A stretch of DNA of 64,000 bases, from assembly GCA_007922305.1 (NCBI GenBank), contig ML677334.1, forward strand, positions 24,411,074-24,475,073. Reading direction: 5' to 3'. Numbering within the stretch: the stretch's first letter is position 1; each line of letters starts with the position of its first letter. Origin of the DNA: Dermatemys mawii. Lineage: Eukaryota > Chordata > Testudines > Dermatemydidae. The notes beneath the pieces were generated by a model. That model was not told the origin of the DNA, did not search any database, and saw nothing but the letters and a program-made list of their open reading frames with translations. This document shows positions 22,401-36,045 of this stretch, piece by piece. The translations under genes and the position numbers were made by a program.

Positions 22401-23728
22401 AAGACTTTTAAAATTATCCTATATTATTTCTTTTCATTAATGAAGAACAACCACACATTCTGAGTTAATATGATTTGATTTTAGATTAAGGGAAACATCC
22501 AAACAAAAGTAAAGCCACCATGAGAAAACACAGAATATATCCCTTCTGTAGTATGTTACATTATGTTTGCCTCACAAATGGCAGCTGTCTCCACAGGCAA
22601 GCAGATTCATTAAAATGGATGGGGGAAACATAGAGCAATGAAAGTCTGAACTATTGCATACCACTTACACCACACTTCCTGTTAAGTTAGGTATCTTCTC
22701 TCTCCCAGCTCAAAATTTCTCTTCTTGAGAGCACAGCAGAAGGAGAAGAGGGAATATTAGCTGCCTCCACCTTAAGACTTCACAATTCCAGGCCCTTGAG
22801 ACCCTAAATCACCTGTAAGTATCTCCCTTGGTGTATATGCAAAGTCCTCACAAATTTTCCAAACCTCCCCATACTCTATAACTTTTCTACCCATTTCAAA
22901 ACGTAATGAAGTGTGATAATTTGTATACAAGGGCTTCTATGGTGGTCACAGTTTTCAGAGTTTTACAATAGACAGTGCATCCTGTCCTGACAGAAGGAAA
23001 ATACAGTAAGATGATATTTGACTTGATTCATAACTCTGAGTACTAGCCAGTATAAATGAGGAATCATGAAAATTAGAGCTGGAGACGATGTATTTAGTCA
23101 GCCACTTAGGATGATTTATAATAATCTTTGCTCATTGTTTTTTGGTTACTAGTTACACCCTTTTATACCCCCAAACAATTCTGCACAGACTTAAAACTGG
23201 GACAGGTGTAACTTACAATATATGATCAGTCTCAATATGCAAAAGGAGAATATATTAAAGTCTATGAGTCAGATCCTCCAATTTGGCATAACCACGTTGC
23301 ATCGCACTGCTTGTACAAACTGGCCCTAAGGTGGTGTATTTGGCCAGGGGCATCCTCATTTAGAAAAGCCAGTGCAGAGGCTTCTGTGCTTTCCATTCCT
23401 GCTGCCAGGTGGAGAAAAGTGCATGTGGGCAAGACTCCCTTTCTCTGCCTTGATTTCTGGCAGCAGTTTGGTTCCTTGGGACCATTAGCATCCATTCAGG
23501 CTGCTTAACTGTGTACAGGTGGACCAGCCATGTGCTCATCAGATTCAGGATCAGGAGAGTGAAAAGATGAGCATTATAATATATTTGTGTCCTCTTCCCC
23601 TTAGCACAGACCTATAAATTTTGAACCATGAACATGCCAAACATTCCGAAAACTGGAGCTTCAGAAAAAATGAAATTTTAATTTCAGGGACATTTCCATA
23701 TTTTAGATAATCTGAGCCATTTATATAA
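22401..23728. other. Unique sequence
   Basis: No gene is recognised. ORFs on opposite strands at 23262-23508 (77 and 65 codons) are overlapping mirror frames without a domain. Confidence 0.4.
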
Positions 23729-24010
23729 GCGTATGTGTATGTATGTATGTCAGGGACGGGCAAACTACGGCCCGAGGGCCACATCCCCTCCGCTCTGTTT
23801 CAATCATGGGCTAATTTTAAGATTTTGCATAGTAGTCACATGAAATTTGCAGTTTTACATGAGTGTGATGCAGAACTCATTAAAAATGTGGTGGTTTTTG
23901 ACTGAGTTTTGTTTAAAATTTTGTTTGTTTAAACCCAGAGCTCAAAATGAAGCTTGATGGAAAGGAAAATGCATGTGGATTGAAAGTAAAGAAAATATTT
24001 GCACAAAAGC
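23729..24010 (+). mobile_element. hAT-type element fragment next to a TATG repeat
   Basis: A short (TATG)n repeat (23731-23750) is followed by CAGGGACGGGCAAACTACGG, then CCCGAGGGCCACATC. This is the same terminus as the complete hAT element at 52188 (CAGAGATGGGCAAACTATGG). The right terminus is missing, so only a 5' fragment of about 60-250 bp remains; the internal boundary is a guess. Confidence 0.65.
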
Positions 24011-24447
24011 TTCTTAAATGAAATCACTGAGTTTTTCATACATCTATCAAGAAAGTGTTTTTCAGGTTGCTGAGGACCCAGTACTGGGTGTTATAATGGA
24101 AGATGATTTCTTGTTCATAGTCTCTGTTTCTGATACTGCCTTTGCAGCAGTTTTAAAAAAATTACATTCACCGATTTTATTTTACATTCTGATTTCTCTG
24201 TCCTTGACCTAAAACTGTCAGGCCAAGATGATGATATCATCTGCAGCAGATTGTGAACTACCAATTCTTTTCCTTTATGTACAGTAGAAAGCAGAATGCA
24301 GATAGAACCCCTCCCTGGCAGCCTGTGTTTTCCACTCTTTGAGGATTCTTGAATCTGATCTGTCACAGATGTTCCATCCTAAAACAGGATCTCAGGTGCA
24401 CTGAGCAGATTTGCTTGAAATGGTGATTTTTAGTAATAGCAACACAG
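24011..24447. other. Unique sequence
   Basis: Nothing is recognised; ORFs 24018-24212 and 24115-24366 overlap on opposite strands with no domain. Confidence 0.35.
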
Positions 24448-24725
24448 GAATTGACAAACTGCCTCAGACCAGTGGCTCATCCTTGATTCAGAGGAAAGTG
24501 CAAGAAATCTCAAATAGGCAATTATGAAATAACTGGCCCATTGGGGAAGTTTCTTCCTAACCTGCTTCAGGTGCAATTTGGTTTATTCCCTGAATATCTC
24601 TTCCAGATTTATTTTTGTTGTGGTTCATTTTGTTTTTTAATCCTATTATAACTTGGCTTGACCTTCCACCTTATATTTTAAGCCTTTATTTCTTAATGAA
24701 AAAAATCTTTAATGCACTAAGTCAA
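24448..24725 (+). mobile_element. Retroelement 3'-tail-like repeat
   Basis: CTGCCTCAGACCAGTGGCTC, then CAGAGGAAAGTGCAAGAAAT, then TTTCTTCCTAACCTGCTTCAG, then CCCTGAATATCTCTTCCAGA is recognised as a repeat common in turtle and crocodilian DNA (gatcagaccag...gaggaaggtgcaagaaa...). Its class (CR1-type tail or SINE) is uncertain; no terminal repeats are seen. Confidence 0.5.
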
Positions 24726-25162
24726 CAAGTAGCTGACTAGAGATTTGTGAAAAGTTTTGTGTGTCAGACAAACTCAGGAAATGTTAGATTTTGGTGAGTT
24801 CAATCATTCACATCTTAGTGTAGCTTAACAAATTTATTCCATGAATAAAATAATCTAAGAAAATGCAACAACTTTGTAGGTCAAAAGAGAATTTTTCAGG
24901 TGCTCCTATCTGGTGGCAGTTTGTGTGTGTGCACACTATATCATTCTCATATGATCAGAAGTTTTCCGCTTTGATCTCCCAAGGACAAACAAACATTGAG
25001 CAGACAAACCATGTAAACCCTTTTAGGAAGAAAGCTTATTGTGAAAGAAATGCAAGTTTGTGTTATCAGAGCAATAAAAAATGAGGTAAAGTGGGCCTAT
25101 ATCCCTCCCCCTTTTCTTTTCAAAGAAAAACCTACATTTAAACCCACACAAAGACTTCTCAC
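24726..25162. other. Unique sequence
   Basis: Nothing is recognised; ORF 24863-25084 (73 codons) has no domain. Confidence 0.35.
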
Positions 25163-25371
25163 ACTGGTCTACACTTACCTCAGTGCACCTACACCAGTGT
25201 AGGTACTCCACCTCCCAGAGAGACAGTAGCTAGGTTGATGAGAGAAATCTTTCTGTCAACATGGAGCAGGGGGTTAGGTTGGTTTAACTGCATTGCTCAG
25301 GGGTGTGGATTTTCTACACCCTCGAGCAACATAATCATACTGACATAAGTTGCTGGTGTAGAGCAAGCCCT
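25163..25371. mobile_element. GTCTACAC-ended palindromic element (MITE)
   Basis: The left end CTGGTCTACACTTACC and the reverse complement of the right end AGGGCTTGCTCTACACCAGC share CTCTACAC/GTCTACAC. The body has CAGTAGCTAGGTTGATGAGA and AGGGGTGTGGATTTTCTACA motifs typical of a turtle inverted-repeat element (from memory). About 210 bp. Confidence 0.65.
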
Positions 25372-25699
25372 AGAAAAATCTTTATTTAAACAGACTTTTT
25401 TTTGTAAACACACTAAAGTCTTCATTCTTTAAACCTGGAGAACACTTCTGGTGGGAAATGCCTTACAGAAGATACTAATTACTTTCAACTCATGTTTCTA
25501 CTTAAAGGTGACAACTGTTGCTGTTTCTCAAATGCTTAAGAAGGTTTTAAGTTTCTTAGTATTGGTTAATTGGCTGGTCTCAAGACAGCCCCTTAATGAC
25601 ATCTACCAAGTAATTTATCTAAATGTTTCCTTTAGTTTCATAGCATGTAATTAAGTTATTTGCCAACTATAAACTAGCTGGTTTTTATCTATTAATAAC
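25372..25699. other. Unique sequence
   Basis: Nothing recognised. Confidence 0.35.
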
Positions 25700-26130
25700 C
25701 AACAGGGATGCAAGAACCTACAATGCTAAAACCTGGGACCATAGAGTGTGGGGGGCTGCTAATACTTCCACATCACCACGAGAGGTTTAGCATGGGCTCC
25801 AGCAGGAGGCCGGGTCCAGCAGAAAATACCGCCCAGCAGTACCTGAGTGGTAGTTCCTTGCAGCCCACTGATTGGCTGGCATCGGCACTTAAGCCAAGAA
25901 ACCATAACAGAGGGTTGACTGAGCAATAATACAGACTGCCTGCCTATCTTGCTTCAAACTCTGCCTGGGAGAAATCCCAGATTCTAGCTTCTGACCCTGC
26001 CTATCTACTGATGCCTGGCTCCTGGTTTGCCCTCCGGTCTAAGACTCTGACCTTCTGATATCTCACTTGGCCTGAGTCTTGCTCTGACCACTAGGTCAGA
26101 CCACCCATGACCCGGTCATCACAAGGTCCG
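25700..26130 (+). mobile_element. Possible LTR-retrotransposon fragment
   Basis: The segment is less AT-rich than its flanks. From about 25940 it shows a CTGCCT/CTGACC-rich tract (CTTCTGACCCTGCCTATCTA, CTGGCTCCTGGTTTGCCCTC, GTCTTGCTCTGACCACTAGG) that resembles the tail of turtle Gypsy/ERV-type LTRs. CTGATTGGCTGGCATCGGCAC, then TTAAGCC, could be a CAAT-region/promoter-like block. No matched ends or target duplication are found. Confidence 0.35.
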
Positions 26131-29100
26131 TCTGCCCTGAAACAAAGTTCCTTTTCCCATTTTTAAACATTCTTAGTTATCTAAGGATATACTAAAGAAT
26201 TAATTCACAATAATTTTGCAAAACATACAGTTTGATCTTATCTTATCAAAAGGAAAGTACACCTCAGGGATGTTCACTCTGAGGGATGTAATCTCTGTTA
26301 AAAGCTCTCCACAGAAACATATGGAAGGGATTGTAATAAATAACTTATCATTTGCATTCAATCATTGTGCTGTTTTGTGTTTTATTTTATTTTCCTTAAT
26401 AATAAAATAGCCATGTTTAATAACTGATTATTTTGCTTTGTCTTGATCATGGTGGCCCCTCAGGTAATTAAAAAAACCATTTGTTACTAAAATAGTGGGA
26501 GTCATATTTCTGAGTTGGCAATAAGAAATGGTAGGCCATTTAGCTTTTCTTATTTTTTTCTCTTGTTTCTCTAAATTATATATTGTAAGTAATTTTTAAG
26601 ACAAAATTAGTAGGTGTTGAACAATTTAAAACTACCCCTTTCAACATTACAAACTCATGTGAGACCACCTGTATTATGTTACCTGCCATTTGGCAATGTG
26701 AAAGCAATGTTGTTGCAATGGGCATATATTCTGAGCATTATTGCTTGAACAAATTCATGTGGAATGTCAACCTGAGAACAAGAACATGGACCCTTCTCTT
26801 CCTTCCAGCAAACAACTGAGACATGTACACAAGATTTTCTGAAGTGTGTTATGTATAATTAATTAATTCTAGTTAAAATATTTTTCCATTCAACTCCGGA
26901 CAGAGTAAAGCATGTAAGTCAGAATCAAGTTGTTCAGTCACTGTTTTAAGCAATAAAACCTATAAATGTGGGTCAGTGCCCCTATACACCATCCCTCATA
27001 GATAGTTGGAGGCAAGGAAAAGGGATAAACTACCTGTCTAAATTACAAAATTAAGCAACCATGTGTCAGATATCCAAAACTGTGTGTCACTGCTGCCCCC
27101 TCTAAAAACCATAATTGCTAGTTGCTTTACTTCTGGTGAATGAGGAAAGATTATAGAGAAAACTGCACAGTGGATCTGTAAAGAAGAAATGTTTTTCTTT
27201 CCACTGATCTCATTTCATTGTTATTACTTCACACATTTCTAGATTCCTCCTTTCATCTTCACTCCATGGCACTGCTGCTGAATATTAAGGAGACAATACT
27301 TAGTCCAACTCTAGTCCTCCATGTTTGCTGGAACATTTCATATATTAAACATCTGACTGAAAGTTTGCATTGTCCATCAATATTCAACATGACACATATT
27401 TTGACTCTGATCTCTGACATTTGATTGCCATTATACTTCTCAAATGGGACAACGACAAAGACAGAGAGACCTCTTGGGCCCCAACAGTTTCTGATAATGA
27501 AATTGGTCCCATATATCATGAAATTGCAACTCTCTTGGATAATTAGTTGGAAAATCCTGTTCCTTTTGACTTATCACATATTCAATGAACTTCGTTATCT
27601 CTTGAATTACTGCATAACAAATGCGGAGTTGATATGACTATAGAAAAGAAACCAAACATCTTTTACATTTTAATAGAAATCATTTCCATTGTCTGCTTCA
27701 TGTGGAAATGGGTCCACTTAAGTGCGGTGTAGTGTAGGAGGAAATATCTATCAATACACATCCTCCTTAGAAATTTAGCCCTTACATTTCTAGTAAAAAT
27801 AAAACAAATGAGTGCATGCTTTTCATTGGTTGCCTAAAAGTTTAAATATATATAAACTAATTCTCAACTGGATTGTGAATTCAGCTATGTTTTTTTCTTA
27901 ACTTCCATGCTTTGACTATACAACACATCCTAAATCCGACTAGAAGAAAATCTTATAATTGTTTTTGCATTTGCTATACATTATTCCTCTTTCCCTTTCT
28001 TTTCTTTTTTTTTTTTTTTTAAACTAAATAGTACTTTGGAACAATTGATTTTGCTAGATAGTGCATTGATCATGCACCTTGCCTGCGGACAGAATATAGC
28101 TTCAAAAACAATAATAACTAAGAAAATCATCTAATTTTACTGAAACAAAACTGAAAACGTACACCCAACAAAATCATCCCTGAGACTACTGGAGGTGTGT
28201 TTGTGTTTGTACTTTATCCTCATTGACACAGTAATCTACTAAAGTTCTTCTCTCGATTTTTCTCTTTGCAATCTGGAAGAACAGATTCACCAGTGATTGT
28301 GCTCATTTATAAAAGCATCCAAAACAAAATTGAACCCCAAGGCTGATAAACTATAAAGATGCTGATCAGATCTGAGCAGAATGGACGATGCTTTGGGGCT
28401 TGCTCAGCTAAAGATGGCTCAAGAAGACTGATGGCTTTATATACACAATTACAAACTCCATAGCTTTGTCGAATGAATGGGAAATCATAAAATATGTTGC
28501 TTTCCCTTTATTAAGTAAAGAATGGTATTGTGTAAAATACTTGTGAAGATTTACTAAATTTCTGTAATTTAATTCCTGTCACTGTATTTTCTGTCGTTTG
28601 TAGAAAACTTAATCAAACAATCATTTGGAAAGAACAATCCAATAGAGTAAACCTTCTAGTCCAAAAGAACAAGTGGCTAATTGATTTTATTTATCGATAC
28701 AAATCAACTGGCTTCACATTGTCTGCTTCATATAAAATTCATTCATTTACAGTAGCTATGTCATAATCGATAAGGGTTTAAAATTACATTTGTTCTCACT
28801 AGAATTCCTCTGTAAAGGAGATGCTGAATTTAAGAGTCCACTACAAATTATGTACTTATCTGAAATAATAAACAGGCAAATACAGACAAGCAAAAGATTA
28901 AAATGTCAGCTTTTTCTCCCAATGAATTGATATTGTAACGGAGACATCTTCTGGGATAAAGAATAGCCCTGTGATGGTGACAAAGTTGTGATGCAGTGAC
29001 TTATCTGGATCCTGGAAACTTTCAAAATATAAACATGCATGACATAGTATACATTTAAAACAAACAAACAGGTACTCTAGTAGCCCCTGGATGCTTCAAA

Positions 29101-29384
29101 GTCTCTTCCACATTTCTTAATTTCAGGAGTGCACTAGTCATTAGATCTGTGAGTCTCTTGAAAGTTGGTGACCTGGAAATTTCATGCTACCATAATGTCA
29201 ACCTGTTCTAACCTTGAAATGTACTTAACTGAAGAACTAAGAGTATTTTCAAAGTTATCTGACAGGGTTGAAAACTGAGGGCCCAGAAAACCCAAGGTCT
29301 TCATAACAAGCATCTTCTTAATCTGGGAAAAAAGAAGGGCTATACTAGCTTGGGGCTGGATGGTCCCATTTGTGGCCCTTTAAC
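26131..29384. other. Long repeat-poor AT-rich stretch
   Basis: No gene, RNA gene or transposon is recognised over about 3.2 kb, the longest such stretch in the window. It includes a T-rich tract at 27997-28020. ORFs at 27218-27637 (68-86 codons) have no domain. The region could hold conserved regulatory DNA, but that cannot be judged without a comparison. Confidence 0.45.
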
Positions 29385-29456
29385 TGTGAAATCCTGGTCT
29401 CACTGAAGTTTGTGGCAAAACTCCCACTCACATCAAAGAGGACCATGATTTCACCG
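29385..29456. repeat. Palindrome GTGAAATCCTGG / CCATGATTTCAC
   Basis: The left arm GTGAAATCCTGGTCTCACTG and the right arm AGAGGACCATGATTTCACC are inverted. The centre CAAAACTCCCACTCACATC parallels the copy at 14260 read on the other strand. Confidence 0.75.
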
Positions 29457-30084
29457 TGGAACTTCACTAGGTTTTATTACTTGCATTTTAAAAATGAATT
29501 TCTACAATGAAACTGAACCCAAGATTTTTAAGGTTATTACATTGAAAAAGATGATAAATGATTAGTCCCTTGCTTCATTTTTAGTTTAAAACTCATTTCT
29601 GCACCTGGCATAGTAGGTGCAAATATTCTAGTTAAATTCAGAGACAGAGAATTTGGTGCAAAGGATGTACAAAGGGATACCTGGTAAATGAATTGGATTG
29701 TAGCACAGACCAGAAATGAAATGGCTCAATGTGCAGCTGCTCTAAAAGTGGCCTACAGGAGGCAACTCTGAGTTATTGGAGGAATGTGCCATTCAGAGAA
29801 GTTGGTTATGGTTGAATGAACGTTTGAATTGTCTATATGCGCAATATTACTTACTACACCTTCGAAAGGAAGTTATTTCAGAGTGTGTGTTTAAACTTTA
29901 TTTTCATAGGAACACAGTTCAAATACACTCAGTGAAATAAATTATTATTACAGTGATTTGTTTAAAATGTTTCTATTCATGTTGGGGATGGGCTTGTGAA
30001 ATTCATGTTAATGTACATTATGATTCTTTCTAAGTTCACAGAATACAAAGATATCTAAATATCCAGCTAACAGAGAGGAAGAAT
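29457..30084. other. Unique sequence
   Basis: Nothing recognised. Confidence 0.35.
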
Positions 30085-30386
30085 GTTTGTGTGGTTTAGA
30101 CAGTGGACAGGGGTTGAGAAGCACTGGGAGTCTATACGCTGCTCTACCACAGGCTTATGATGTAACCTTGGATACTTACTTTAATTTCTCTTTGTTACAG
30201 TCCCCTATCCACAAAATGGGGATAATAATTCTTTTCCGTGCCCTTTGGTTTGCTTGTCTAGATTGTAAATTCTTCAGATCAGGGACTGTATCACACTAGC
30301 TGTTTGGACAGCGTCAAGGGCATTGGAGCCCTGATCTTGGTGGGCCCTGTGAGGTGCTTTTGTAATATGAATAATATCAATGACTA
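30085..30386 (+). mobile_element. MIR-like SINE, long copy
   Basis: TCCCCTATCCACAAAATGGG, then GATAATAATTCTTTTC, then GATTGTAAATTCTTCAGATC, then AGGGACTGTATCACAC, then GCATTGGAGCCCTGATCTTG and GGTGGGCC, then TTTTGTAATATGAATAATAT. This is the sense strand of an old tRNA-derived SINE with the typical 'cagggactgt' 3' region. The 70-codon ORF through it is fortuitous. Confidence 0.75.
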
Positions 30387-30540
30387 GAGCTGATAAGAAA
30401 TAATTTTTTTCGTGGAAATATTTCATTTTTTGGTTTTCCAATGAAAATTTCAGAGGAAATCAGATGCCTTCCATGATAATTTCTTGTATAGTTGAAAAAT
30501 GAATTCCCCATAAAAAAAATTAGATGAACATTTAATAACC
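30387..30540. mobile_element. GAGCTGG-family fragment
   Basis: It begins TAGAGCTGATAAGAAATAAT and continues with AATATTTCATTTTTTGG and CAATGAAAATTTCAGAGG. It matches the family's left end, with TA flanking. The right end is not found. Confidence 0.5.
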
Positions 30541-30948
30541 TTGTGGTCAAAATCAAAGAAGTGCACTGTCTTTCTGTGGAAGTACTGGAGTTTAATTGTC
30601 TTTGTGGCAGAAGTTTTTATGAGAAGTTAGATTGAAGAGAGGGTGACATTTGGCATAGAAGGGTTGCTTTTCCAAGCAAGGAAATGAAGGGAGATTAGGA
30701 TAGAGTGAAATGTGTAGGAGGGAGAGTGGGAGAAAATGAAAGCAGAAATTGATTTGTCCAGGAACTTGAACTTAATGTGGAAAACACTGGCTGGCTAGTT
30801 AAGAGATTCACAGGGGACTGATGTGGTCTAAGCAGGGTGAAAGGAAATACGTATCTTTTAAAATTATATATCCCCATTTCTCCTGGGAAAATACTTTCAG
30901 TATTGATGCAGACACTTCCTCTCTTCTTTACTCTGGTAGGAAATGATC
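30541..30948. other. Unique purine-rich sequence
   Basis: A GA-rich patch at 30665-30745 makes a Pro/Ser/Leu-rich minus-strand ORF (60 codons) that has no domain. Nothing else is recognised. Confidence 0.35.
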
Positions 30949-31165
30949 AGAGCTGTTTGGAAAATGGAATTTTTGTGCCAGGGGATATTCTGACAGTTTA
31001 AAATTAGCATCCTTTTCTAATTGGTATGGAGAGTGAAAATATCAGAAGTTTTAGTTTTGATATTTGCTGGAAAATCAAAATTTGTCACTGGAACTGACAT
31101 TTTCTCACAAAAAAATTAGATTAAGCTGTATTTTTGGTCAGGAAAATTATATACATAAAAAAATT
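30949..31165. mobile_element. GAGCTGG-family fragment
   Basis: It starts AGAGCTGTTTGGAAAATGG and continues with ATTCTGACAGTTTAAAA, TAGTTTTGATATTTGCTGG and TGACATTTTCTCACAAAAAA, matching the AT-rich body of the family. The right end is not clear. Confidence 0.45.
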
Positions 31166-33159
<1,994 letters not shown>

Positions 33160-33345
33160 AAGGTGTGTTTTCTATTTCCAGCTATGCCACTGGCCTAACA
33201 GATCTTAGGCAGATCATTTAATTGCATTGTGCCTCAGTTTCCCCATATGCAAAATGGGGATGATACTACTGTCTACCTTTGTGAAGTGCTTTGAGATCTA
33301 TGGATGAAAAGCAATATATTAGAGATAGGTGGTATTATTATTTAT
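33160..33345 (+). mobile_element. MIR-like SINE
   Basis: GCTATGCCACTGGCCTAACA, then ATTGCATTGTGCCTCAGTTT, then CCCCATATGCAAAATGGGG, then GAAGTGCTTTGAGATCTATG, then a GGTATTATTATT tail. A well-preserved sense-strand copy of the family seen at 13640 and 33515. Confidence 0.8.
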
Positions 33346-33514
33346 TGGCCTACGCCCTGGAAGATTGAGAGGGACTCCTGAAATCTCTTAAGTACCCAGA
33401 GCTCCTGGGCAAGTAACCAGTCCTATGTAGTCATGCAATGATAAGTGGGGAATCCTGACTCCCTTCTACAGCCCTGCGTGGCCCTGAGGAAGCTAGATAC
33501 AGGTTGGTCCTAGG

Positions 33515-33797
33515 GTGTAGCATCATAGTGAGGCAGTGAGTCCTAGTGAATAGCGCAGAAAACTGGGTGTCTGGAGACTTAGGTTCAATTCTCAGCTCTG
33601 CCACTGGCTGACCTTGGGCAAGTCACTTCTCTTCTCTGTTCCTCAATTTCCCCATCTGTAAAATGGGAATAATGATACTGGTCTCTTTTGTAAAGGAGGA
33701 TTGAAAAGTGTTATGTAGGTATTGTTATAGCCTGTGTTATACAGGAAATCAGGCTAGATGATCACAGTGGTCCCTTCTGGCCTAGGAATCTATAAAA
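33515..33797 (+). mobile_element. tRNA/MIR-like SINE with CR1-type tail
   Basis: The body has AGACTTAGGTTCAATTCTCA (B-box-like GGTTCAATTC at 33582), TGCCACTGGCTGACCTTGGG, CAAGTCACTTCTCTTCTCTG and CCCCATCTGTAAAATGGGAA. From 33745 the tail reads CAGGCTAGATGATCACAGTG, then GTCCCTTCTGGCCTAGGAAT, the recognisable CR1 LINE 3' end. A polymerase-III-type head joined to a CR1 tail is the arrangement described for tortoise SINEs, which borrow the tail so that CR1 reverse transcriptase copies them. An alternative is two abutting fragments. Confidence 0.75.
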
Positions 33798-33844
33798 CTC
33801 AGCATCTCCAACACATATTTATTCAAGATGTCAGAAAAGAAAGC

Positions 33845-33875
33845 AGTCTGTTGTAAAAAAAAAACAAAAAAAAAC
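33845..33875. repeat. A-rich simple repeat
   Basis: A run of A with two C interruptions just downstream of the SINE (TGTAAAAAAAAAACAAAAAAA). It may be a simple A-rich tract rather than the SINE's own tail. Confidence 0.6.
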
Positions 33876-34689
33876 CCCAACCCCTTTTAAATACTCTGAG
33901 TAAAAAACTTTATAAAATGCAATGGTTATATTCCTGGTTATAGGGACTCAGCGCTAATCGCTGTCATTGGAGGCCCTCTGGGTTATGCTTACATAAATAA
34001 CAGCATATCAGATCCAATAATGATTCTTCCAAACTTATGCTCATGCATTTTCAGGAACTTTTAATGACTGTTTTCTCATTTTTTTCCCAAAAATTCTTAC
34101 TTGAGTGCTTCTGTGTTCTAGGTCTAGTTACATTCAGCTTCAGGTGATCTGACAAACTAAATTGGAAAGCAAAATACTGCTTTATAAGATAGGTACTAAA
34201 ATATCTTCAGGATGATTACATCATTATATTTGTAATCAAATTTAAATGTAAAATTATGTCTAATCTGAAATCTGCATCTCTTTTTAATTGACCTCATAAA
34301 ATACATAATGGCCTACCATCTGTAGTTCACCTTCAGAAACTCCTTGATCTATCTCTGTCTTCTTTGAGGAGCCTAGCACACCCATGTGTGCTTGGAGATA
34401 ACAAATAATACTGAATATTAAAGGAGCCTTTTGTTAGTGATAAAAAGAAAATACTGAATCAACATGTGCACTGTAACTGTAATGTAATTGTAATGAATGT
34501 TAAAGGAGAGCTAGTGAGTCTCTGACATGAAGTCCTTATTCAGGCTTCGGTGAAATCAATGGATGCCAGGCAATGGAAGTTTTCTCTTAGCAGTATGTGG
34601 TGCTTCAAAAGACAAATCCATTTCCAAGATAAACTGAAAGATTTGTTCATCTGCCAAGATCTGAGTTCAGGGTTTAGTGTTTTTTGTCA
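33876..34689. other. Unique sequence
   Basis: Nothing is recognised except a short TGAAATCAATGGATGCCAGG motif at 34551, a remnant of the palindrome core. Confidence 0.35.
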
Positions 34690-34935
34690 AATAGATGAAA
34701 ACTTGAATTAAGTGAAAATTAGACTTTTCTTCCCATGGGAAATCCCAGCATGCCTGCATGTGCTTTCATCCTAAATTGGAACAAAGAATTGAATTATTGG
34801 CATTTTTTCTGGAATGACAAAATTCCAAAACATTTTCACTTGGAAATGTCCAAACATTTAGTTTAAACTCAGTTTGACATTAAACTGCATCTTACTGTGG
34901 GCCCGAAGTTCCCCATGGGAGTTGTAGTCTGTGTT
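34690..34935. mobile_element. AT-rich repeat related to 35675-35925
   Basis: AAATTCCAAAACATTTTCAC, then TTTGACATTAAACTGCATCT, then CCCATGGGAGTTGTAGTCTG parallels TTGAACATTAAACTGTATTC, then TTCTGGGAGCTGTAGTTCAG at 35841-35900. Two copies of one AT-rich family therefore bracket the LINE fragment that follows. Confidence 0.45.
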
Positions 34936-35074
34936 TCTCATGTTTTTATGTGGTGTTGCTTGGAGAACACCTTGGTATGGTAGTTGAGTAAAATCCTGAT
35001 GCTTTCAGTAGATACACCCTTTTCTTTTGCAGTAGGTCAGAAACATCCTTTTGTGTCTTGCATCTTGAAAAGCT

Positions 35075-35620
35075 TTGCTCAGTCCTTCTGACCTCTCAAA
35101 TTGCTGGCTAATTCTCTTCCTTCTCTTTGTTTCCCAAACCCATCAGTTAAATTTGATTTCCTGGATTTCCTTTCTTTTACTTTTTCCCTTCACCCTTTAT
35201 GGCTTCAGCTTTCTCCAGTCTATCAAATACACCCTCACCAAGTTCACTAATTACTTCCTCCTAACTGAGTCAAAGGGGCTTATTCTTCTTTACCTAGCTG
35301 GTGGCTTCGACACAGCTGATTACTCTGCATTCCTCCACTTCATCTCCAGTCTAGACTTTCATAGCTTTATCATCTCCTGGTTCTCCTGCTTTGCTCACCA
35401 TTCTTTCAGCATCTCAGCCTCCTATCTCCACTATTTGTTAGTACCCTTCAGGAATCTGTTGTGTCCTGTCTTCTTTCTTTGCTTTCTCCTTAGGTTACCT
35501 CTTCCAATGTCCTTGTTTCAACTACAGCACCACCTTCTTTAGATCATTCCCAAATCTTCCTCTTTAGAAGATCACAGGTGTGCAGATCTGCAGGTCACCA
35601 AACAGATATTCATTCTCATG
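35075..35620 (+). pseudogene. LINE L2/CR1-clade reverse transcriptase fragment
   Basis: The reading frame 35075-35542 contains GLILLYLAGGFDTADYSAFL, then HFISSLDFHSFIISWFSCF, then HSFSISAS. It follows the L2/CR1 reverse transcriptase pattern LLLDLSAAFDTVDHSLLL...L...G..LSWF.SYL..RSFSVS, with the first catalytic aspartate block (FDT..) recognisable although LDLSAAF has become YLAGGF. The upstream LTKFTNYFLLTESKG fits the preceding V.NDLL.A.D.G block. After the stop, ATCATTCCCAAATCTTCCTC is the nucleotide relic of the YADD-to-DSQIYLS region. The enzyme would copy element RNA into DNA at a nicked target; this piece lacks the endonuclease and C-terminal parts and is dead. It is open over 155 codons by chance preservation. 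Confidence 0.75.
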
Positions 35621-35674
35621 GCTGAACCTTGAACAGTAATCCCTTCTTTGTTCTCCTCCTCTTAATATTTCAGT

Positions 35675-35930
35675 TAGAGCTGGTGAGGAATCTTCTGTTT
35701 TGAAATTTTTATTTTGGTAATTTTTTTTCAAATTTGCTTTGGGAAAATCAAAACCAAATATCTTATTTCAGATCAATTTGACACAAATTGAAATATTTTG
35801 GATTGTTCAGACAATGAGAAACACTTCATTCTGAGCCTATTGAACATTAAACTGTATTCATCTATTGTGGCTTATTGTCTTCTGGGAGCTGTAGTTCAGA
35901 CTCTTGTTGTCTCCTATGGGTTGATCTATC
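35675..35930. mobile_element. GAGCTGG-family element, left end and body
   Basis: It starts TTAGAGCTGGTGAGGAATC and runs through AATTTTTATTTTGGTAATTT and TTTCAGATCAATTTGACACA, then ends near GGGAGCTGTAGTTCAGAC. The terminus and AT-rich composition match the family; the 3' segment is shared with 34860-34935. Confidence 0.55.
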
Positions 35931-36045
35931 TGACTCCCCTACATCTCTGATGATGCAACACAATCTTCTTCCCTCTGACTAAGTGGCATGCTGCATCACT
36001 GGAATCACTTGGCTGTGGATGCATCATAGGACATATAATCTAGCC

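Noticed and set aside
33515..33735. Possible tRNA gene
   Set aside because: A B-box-like GGTTCAATTC is present but no cloverleaf can be drawn; it is the head of a SINE.
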